From assembly GCF_030811595.1 (NCBI RefSeq), contig NZ_JAUSRB010000002.1, positions 1,674,001-1,738,000 of the forward strand: DNA of 64,000 bases. The letters run 5' to 3'. The notes under the pieces are model-generated. The model saw only the letters and a list, made by a program, of their open reading frames with translations. It had not been told where the DNA came from and did no database searches. The position numbers and the translations under genes were made by a program. Of the stretch, positions 59,748 to 64,000 are shown piece by piece. Position 1 is the first letter of the stretch; each line of letters begins with the position of its first letter. Origin of the DNA: Streptosporangium brasiliense (GTDB taxonomy: Bacteria; Actinomycetota; Actinomycetes; Streptosporangiales; Streptosporangiaceae).

Positions 59748-61148
59748 CTACTCAGGGAGCAGCCCGTTCTCGTGAGCCCACCCGCGCAGTGCGTCGGCGG
59801 CGGCCTCCTTGCCGATGACGCCCTTGTCCAGGCGCATGTCCAGGAGGAACTTGTAGGCGCGGCCGACGACCGGGCCCGGGGCGACACCCAGGAGCGCCTG
59901 GATCTCGTTGCCGTCGAGCTCGGGGCGGATCTTCCCCAGCTCCTCCTCGTCGGCCAGCCGGGCGATGCGCTCCTCGAGCTGGTCGTAGGTCCGGGACAGG
60001 ACCTGGGCCTTGCGCCTGTTGCGCGTGGTGCAGTCGGCGCGGGTCAGCTTGTGCAGGCGTTCGAGCAGGTGCCCGCCGTCGCGGACGTAGCGGCGCACCG
60101 CCGAGTCGGTCCACTCCCCGGTGCCGTAGCCGTGGAAGCGCAGGTGGAGCTCCACCAGGCGGGAGACGTCGGCCACCACGTCCTTGGGGAACTTCAGCTC
60201 CGACATGCGCTTCTTGGCCAGCTGCGCGCCCACCACCTCGTGGTGGTGGAAGGAGACCCGCCCGCCGGGCTCGTGGCGGCGGGTCTTGGGCTTGCCCACG
60301 TCATGCAGGAGCGCCGCCCAGCGCAGGATGCGGTCGGGGCCGCTCTCCTCCAGGTCGATCGCCTGCTCCAGCACGATCAGCGTGTGCTCGTAGACGTCCT
60401 TGTGCCGGTGGTGCTCGTCGATCTCCAGACGGAGCTTGGGCAGCTCGGGCAGGACGTGGGAGGCGAGCCCGGAGTCGACGAGGATCTTGAGCCCCTCGCG
60501 GGGGTGCTCGCCGCAGATCAGCTTGTTCAGCTCGTCGCGGATCCGCTCGGCCGAGACGATCTCGATCCGCTCGGCCATCGCGGTCATCGCGGCGAACGCC
60601 CCGGGGTCCACGGCGAAGCCGAGCTGGCTGGCGAACCTGGCGGCGCGGAGCATCCGCAGCGGGTCGTCGTCGAAGGACCGCTCGGGAGGGCCGGGCGTGC
60701 GCAGCACCCTGGCGTGCAGGTCGTCGAGGCCGCCGTGCGGGTCCACGAACTCGCGGGACGGCAGGCGCAGCGCCATCGCGTTGACCGCGAAGTCACGCCG
60801 GGCGAGGTCGCCCTCCAGCGTGTCGCCGTAGGCCACCTCGGGCTTGCGCGAGGCGGGGCCGTAGGACTCGCTGCGGTAGGTGGTGATCTCCAGCAGCCAG
60901 TTGCCCTTGCGCACGCCGACCGTGCCGAAGTCGATGCCGATCGTCCAGATGGAGTCGGCCCAGTCCCGGATGAGCTCCAGGACCGCCTCAGGGCGCGCGT
61001 CCGTGGTCAGGTCGAGATCGTTGCCGATCCTGCCGAGGAAGACGTCGCGGACGGAGCCGCCCACGAGGGCGATCTGGTACCCCCGGGCGGCGAACAGTTC
61101 GCCGAGCTCATCGGCCACAGGAGCGATCTTTCGGAACAGCTCGCTCAT
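59748..61148 (-). CDS. cca: CCA tRNA nucleotidyltransferase
   Basis: The 466-residue enzyme adds or repairs the tRNA 3' CCA. The catalytic G-G-x-V-R-D-x-x-L-G motif is seen as [12 protein letters not shown] with the metal carboxylates in GNDLDLTT, then [11 protein letters not shown]. The RD motif [19 protein letters not shown] and an HD domain ([19 protein letters not shown]) follow, as is usual for the actinobacterial class II form. I chose the ATG at 61148; a TTG 39 bases upstream is in frame. Confidence 0.93.
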   Translation of the reverse strand: MSELFRKIAPVADELGELFAARGYQIALVGGSVRDVFLGRIGNDLDLTTDARPEAVLELIRDWADSIWTIGIDFGTVGVRKGNWLLEITTYRSESYGPASRKPEVAYGDTLEGDLARRDFAVNAMALRLPSREFVDPHGGLDDLHARVLRTPGPPERSFDDDPLRMLRAARFASQLGFAVDPGAFAAMTAMAERIEIVSAERIRDELNKLICGEHPREGLKILVDSGLASHVLPELPKLRLEIDEHHRHKDVYEHTLIVLEQAIDLEESGPDRILRWAALLHDVGKPKTRRHEPGGRVSFHHHEVVGAQLAKKRMSELKFPKDVVADVSRLVELHLRFHGYGTGEWTDSAVRRYVRDGGHLLERLHKLTRADCTTRNRRKAQVLSRTYDQLEERIARLADEEELGKIRPELDGNEIQALLGVAPGPVVGRAYKFLLDMRLDKGVIGKEAAADALRGWAHENGLLPE

Positions 61149-61308
61149 GCCGTGTCGCTGGCTCTCAGACAGATTTGAAAGGGACAAGCCGGGTAGGTCC
61201 TTCGGTTACGGAACATGTTCCCCTCTGGGGATACACCTGAAGCGATCACCAGGTTACGGTCAGTCAGGAGACCGTCGGGGGCCGTGCGTCGAGGCAAGGA
61301 GCACATAC

Positions 61309-61830
61309 ATGAAGGACGCCCTCGCGATCCACCGCTGGCTCCTCGCACACCAGGTCCACCATGAGATCGTACGCCTTCCGCGCGCGATGACATGCGTCGA
61401 CGAGCTGCCGGAGCTGCTGTCCGCGAGCCCGGCGACCTGCGTGGAGGTCACAGTCTTCGAGGTCACGACCCGGATCGGCCGCGAGTCCGTCGCGGTCGTC
61501 AGCACTGTCGGATCCCCCCTCCCGCTCGGCGTGATCGGCGGCACCCTGGGCGCCCGCCGGGTCCGGCCCGCCTCGGCCTTCACCGTGAACTCCGTCACCG
61601 ACTACGCCGCCGGGCTGATCTGCCCGCTGCTGCTGCCCGACGGGCTGACCGTGCTGGTCGACGAGCGGCTCACCGGGACCGCGCAGATCGTTCACACTCC
61701 CACCGGGGAGCGTCACACGGCGCTGCGGATACGCGCCGACCACCTGCTCACACTTGTCTCAGGGAAGCCCATTGACCTAGTCCATTCCCGGTCACGGAGA
61801 GAGCAGACGACCTTTCCCCTCGCTGGATAG
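61309..61830 (+). CDS. YbaK/EbsC-family aminoacyl-tRNA deacylase
   Basis: The 173-aa protein has the YbaK/ProX fold (MKDALAIHRWLLAHQVHHEI, VEVTVFEVTTRIG, VGSPLPLGVIGG). Such proteins remove wrongly attached amino acids from tRNA. The usual lysine (K45 in Haemophilus YbaK) is not evident at the expected site, so the activity may differ. An AAGGAG site precedes the ATG. It is divergent from cca, a fitting partnership in tRNA upkeep. Confidence 0.75.
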   Translation: MKDALAIHRWLLAHQVHHEIVRLPRAMTCVDELPELLSASPATCVEVTVFEVTTRIGRESVAVVSTVGSPLPLGVIGGTLGARRVRPASAFTVNSVTDYAAGLICPLLLPDGLTVLVDERLTGTAQIVHTPTGERHTALRIRADHLLTLVSGKPIDLVHSRSRREQTTFPLAG

Positions 61831-61876
61831 GCCATAGCATTACGGGCGTGCGCCGTACTCGACCCATGGCCGGCAT

Positions 61877-64000
61877 GTGATCAACAAGGCCGCGCTGCTC
61901 GCCGTGCTCACCACCACGCTGCTCTCCACAGCGGCCGTGGTGTTTCCTGCTACGGCGAACGCCCAGACGACCACGGTGAGCCGCCAGAGCCCACAGCTCG
62001 TGGTGGAGGCGATCAGCCCCGACGTGCCCCGTGAGCCGACGTCCGAGATCAAGATCTCCGGCTCCTTCACCAACCCCGGCACCGAGGCCCTCACCAACCT
62101 CCGGATCCGGATGCGCTACTCGTCCCAGCCGTTCGCCCAGCGCGCCGACATGGCGTCCTACCTGAGCGGCCAGGCGTTCCAGCCCGTCACCTGGACCCAG
62201 TCCAGCGTCCCGCAGGTCGCGCCCTCGGCCAAGGTGCCGTGGGAGTTCCCCACCACGGCGCAGCAGCTGGGCCTGTCCCGGTTCGGCGTCTACCCGGTCA
62301 TGGTCGAGGTGCTCGACCCGCTCGGCCAGCAGCTCGCCGTCCAGCGCACCTTCGTCACCTACCTGCCCAAGGGCACCAAGGTGCCCCGCACCAGGCTCGC
62401 CATGGTCCTGCCGATCATCGACCAGCCCCGCCGGGCCGACGACCGCATCTTCGTCAACGACGGCCTGTCGGCGTCCATGGCCGAGGGCAAGCGCCTGGGC
62501 AACCTGCTGAAGATCGCCCAGGACACGGCCTCGGCCAAGGGGCTCACCTGGGTGGTCGACCCCGCCCTGCTCGACGACGCGCGGGCGCTGAGCAAGGCGC
62601 ACACGGTCCGGACCGAGGAGGCGGGCGAGAGCCACCCGGCGGACGCCACGGCCGCCAAGTGGCTCGGTGAGCTCCGCACGGCCCTCGCCGAGCCTCCGGT
62701 CGTGGCCACCCCCTACGCCGACCCCGACGTGGCCGCGCTGGCCCACAACGGCGTCGACGACATCACCTCGACCGGGATCAAGGCGGCCGGGACCGTCGCC
62801 AAGGAGATCCTCGGCCGCGACGTCCGCACCGACGTCAACTGGCCGGCGAACGGGCTGCTCGACTACGACGGGCTGGACCTGCTGGCCACCGGCGGCGTCC
62901 GCACCGTGCTGCTGAACGCGCCGAACCTGCCGCCGGCGATCCCGTCCGCCACCACCCCGGACGCCTCCGCGACCGTGGAGAGCGTGAGCGGCCCGGTCAC
63001 CGCGCTGGTCGCCGACACGGCGCTGAGCGAGGTCATCGGCGCCGACACCTCCGTCCCCGGCGCGGCCCTGCTGAACCGCCAGCGGTTCATCGCGGAGACC
63101 GCGATGATCGGCTCCGAGCCCGTCACCACCTCCAGGACCGTGATCGGCGCCCCGCCCCGGCGCTGGAACCCGGACCCGGCCTATGTGACCGACCTGACCA
63201 AGACGGCCGCCACCCTGCCGTGGCTCGCCCCGGCCACGCTCGACGCGATCAAGAAGGGCAAGGGCGTCCCCACGGCCCGGACCGACCTGACCTACACCGA
63301 CCAGGACCGGCGCAAGGAGCTCGGCAGGCCGTACGTGTCGAGTGTCAGGCGGGTGGCCGCCCGCGCCGACCTGACGTCCACGGTGACCACCGGGCAGGAC
63401 GCCAACGTCTTCGACCTCGCGCTGCTCCGGCTCACCTCCTCCGCCTGGCGGGACAGGGCTGAGACCGCCACGCCGTACGTCAAGCAGGTCGGGACCGCCG
63501 TCGACGAGCGGATCGGGAAGATCTCCATCACCGGCACCGAGCAGACCCAGGTCCGCACGCTGGCCGGCAAGAACGGAGAGGTGCCGATCACCGTCCACAA
63601 CGGGCTGGGCCCGGACGTCGACGGCAACGAGGTCGAGGTCAAGCTGGAGGTGACCTCCGACCAGCCCAACCTGCTGAAGATCGAGCCCTACGAGGCCCAG
63701 GACGACCCGATCGTGATCCGGGGCGGCCAGAACCGGACCATCCGCGTCCCGATGACCGCGACCACGACGACCGGCGGGCAGACCACCGTGACGGTCCAGC
63801 TCACCACGGAGGACGGCCGCAAATACGGCAGACCCGTCGAGCTGACCGTGCGGACCACCGGCTACACCGGGATCGCCCTGGTGATCGTCGGAGCGGCGCT
63901 CCTGGTGATGCTGGCAGCGGTGATCATGCGCGTCCTGCGCCGGCGGGGGACCCGCCGCGCCGCGGCGGCCTCCGTGCCGCCCCGGCGGGCGAGCGCACCG
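61877..64000 (+). CDS. DUF6049-family exported protein, partial
   Basis: The GTG at 61877 opens a long frame that runs off the right edge (708 codons seen). A signal peptide (MINKAALLAVLTTTLLSTAA, cleaved after ANA) leads to a large extracellular region with Ig-like beta domains, and a C-terminal membrane segment (about 655-680: GYTGIALVIVGAALLVMLAA) precedes a basic cytoplasmic end. This layout and the position after cca fit the DUF6049 family, normally encoded upstream of murJ in actinomycetes. Its function is unknown; a role in wall synthesis is inferred from that neighbourhood. Confidence 0.8.
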   Translation, partial: MINKAALLAVLTTTLLSTAAVVFPATANAQTTTVSRQSPQLVVEAISPDVPREPTSEIKISGSFTNPGTEALTNLRIRMRYSSQPFAQRADMASYLSGQAFQPVTWTQSSVPQVAPSAKVPWEFPTTAQQLGLSRFGVYPVMVEVLDPLGQQLAVQRTFVTYLPKGTKVPRTRLAMVLPIIDQPRRADDRIFVNDGLSASMAEGKRLGNLLKIAQDTASAKGLTWVVDPALLDDARALSKAHTVRTEEAGESHPADATAAKWLGELRTALAEPPVVATPYADPDVAALAHNGVDDITSTGIKAAGTVAKEILGRDVRTDVNWPANGLLDYDGLDLLATGGVRTVLLNAPNLPPAIPSATTPDASATVESVSGPVTALVADTALSEVIGADTSVPGAALLNRQRFIAETAMIGSEPVTTSRTVIGAPPRRWNPDPAYVTDLTKTAATLPWLAPATLDAIKKGKGVPTARTDLTYTDQDRRKELGRPYVSSVRRVAARADLTSTVTTGQDANVFDLALLRLTSSAWRDRAETATPYVKQVGTAVDERIGKISITGTEQTQVRTLAGKNGEVPITVHNGLGPDVDGNEVEVKLEVTSDQPNLLKIEPYEAQDDPIVIRGGQNRTIRVPMTATTTTGGQTTVTVQLTTEDGRKYGRPVELTVRTTGYTGIALVIVGAALLVMLAAVIMRVLRRRGTRRAAAASVPPRRASAP

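Noticed and set aside
61850..61882. Short leader peptide frame before the DUF6049 gene
   Set aside because: A 10-codon frame overlaps the GTG start, but there is no ribosome site or attenuator hairpin to support it.
1..64000. CRISPR array or cas genes
   Set aside because: No array of short identical repeats with unique spacers and no Cas-like protein was seen; the repeat tracts found are imperfect tandem units.

Overview
The window is about 70% GC and carries actinomycete hallmarks: WhiB, SsbA with a glycine-rich tail, C+ type ribosomal protein S18, many apparently leaderless genes and frequent GTG starts. Gene content and order suggest a filamentous actinomycete, perhaps of the Streptosporangiaceae, but the family is my inference. 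The order ino1 - PadR - class A PBP - GT87 glycosyltransferase - rpsF-ssb-rpsR-rplI - MATE - dnaB, with cca, a DUF6049 gene and bioA nearby, resembles the oriC-proximal segment of Streptomyces and Mycobacterium. The window is therefore probably close to the replication origin, although dnaA itself is not present.

Bases 1 to about 10,634 are the right part of an integrated conjugative element of the AICE type. A minus-strand operon encodes a small CxxC zinc protein, WhiB, a zinc-ribbon protein, an M48 membrane protease, an RRQRL-motif zinc protein, a DUF2637 membrane protein, a long basic membrane/zinc-ribbon protein and an FtsK/TraB-like DNA pump that runs off the left edge. This operon has one promoter flanked by palindromes. 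A divergent GntR/UTRA regulator (KorSA-like) is the likely repressor. Next come a fold-III PLP decarboxylase and a convergent pair: an XRE-ImmA/IrrE protease and an unknown 217-aa protein. The element ends in the 3' half of a tRNA-Ser(GGA) followed by that tRNA's terminator, which makes this attR. The integrase and the intact tRNA should lie to the left of the window.

Bases 10.7-22.5 kb are chromosomal core and housekeeping genes: an S1C protease, a YpfJ-type metalloprotease, small conserved proteins, tRNA-Ser(CGA), tadA with two paralogous companion genes, upp, a PH-domain membrane protein pair, XRE-TPR and FadR-type regulators, a second beta sliding clamp (dnaN-like) and an orphan NarL response regulator with striking 10-bp phased repeats upstream.

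Bases 22.5-37.5 kb are an accessory block of small regulator-plus-target modules: MarR with an MFS pump and hydrolase; a NarL two-component system with a DrrAB-type ABC exporter; TetR with an SDR; AsnC with an SMP-30 lactonase; HxlR with a quinone-oxidoreductase-like enzyme; a CpdA-like phosphodiesterase; and AraC with an NmrA-like protein and a DUF1772 protein. Several have inverted repeats between the divergent genes.

Bases 37.6-64 kb are the origin-proximal core: dnaB (no intein), a DnaA-box cluster, MATE and APC transporters, a polar amino-acid ABC transporter with an 18-bp repeat tract, rplI-rpsR-ssb-rpsF, a DNase IV-like gene, two integral-membrane glycosyltransferases, a class A PBP, PadR and inositol-phosphate synthase, idi, an MFS transporter, bioA, cca, a YbaK deacylase and the start of a DUF6049 exported protein.
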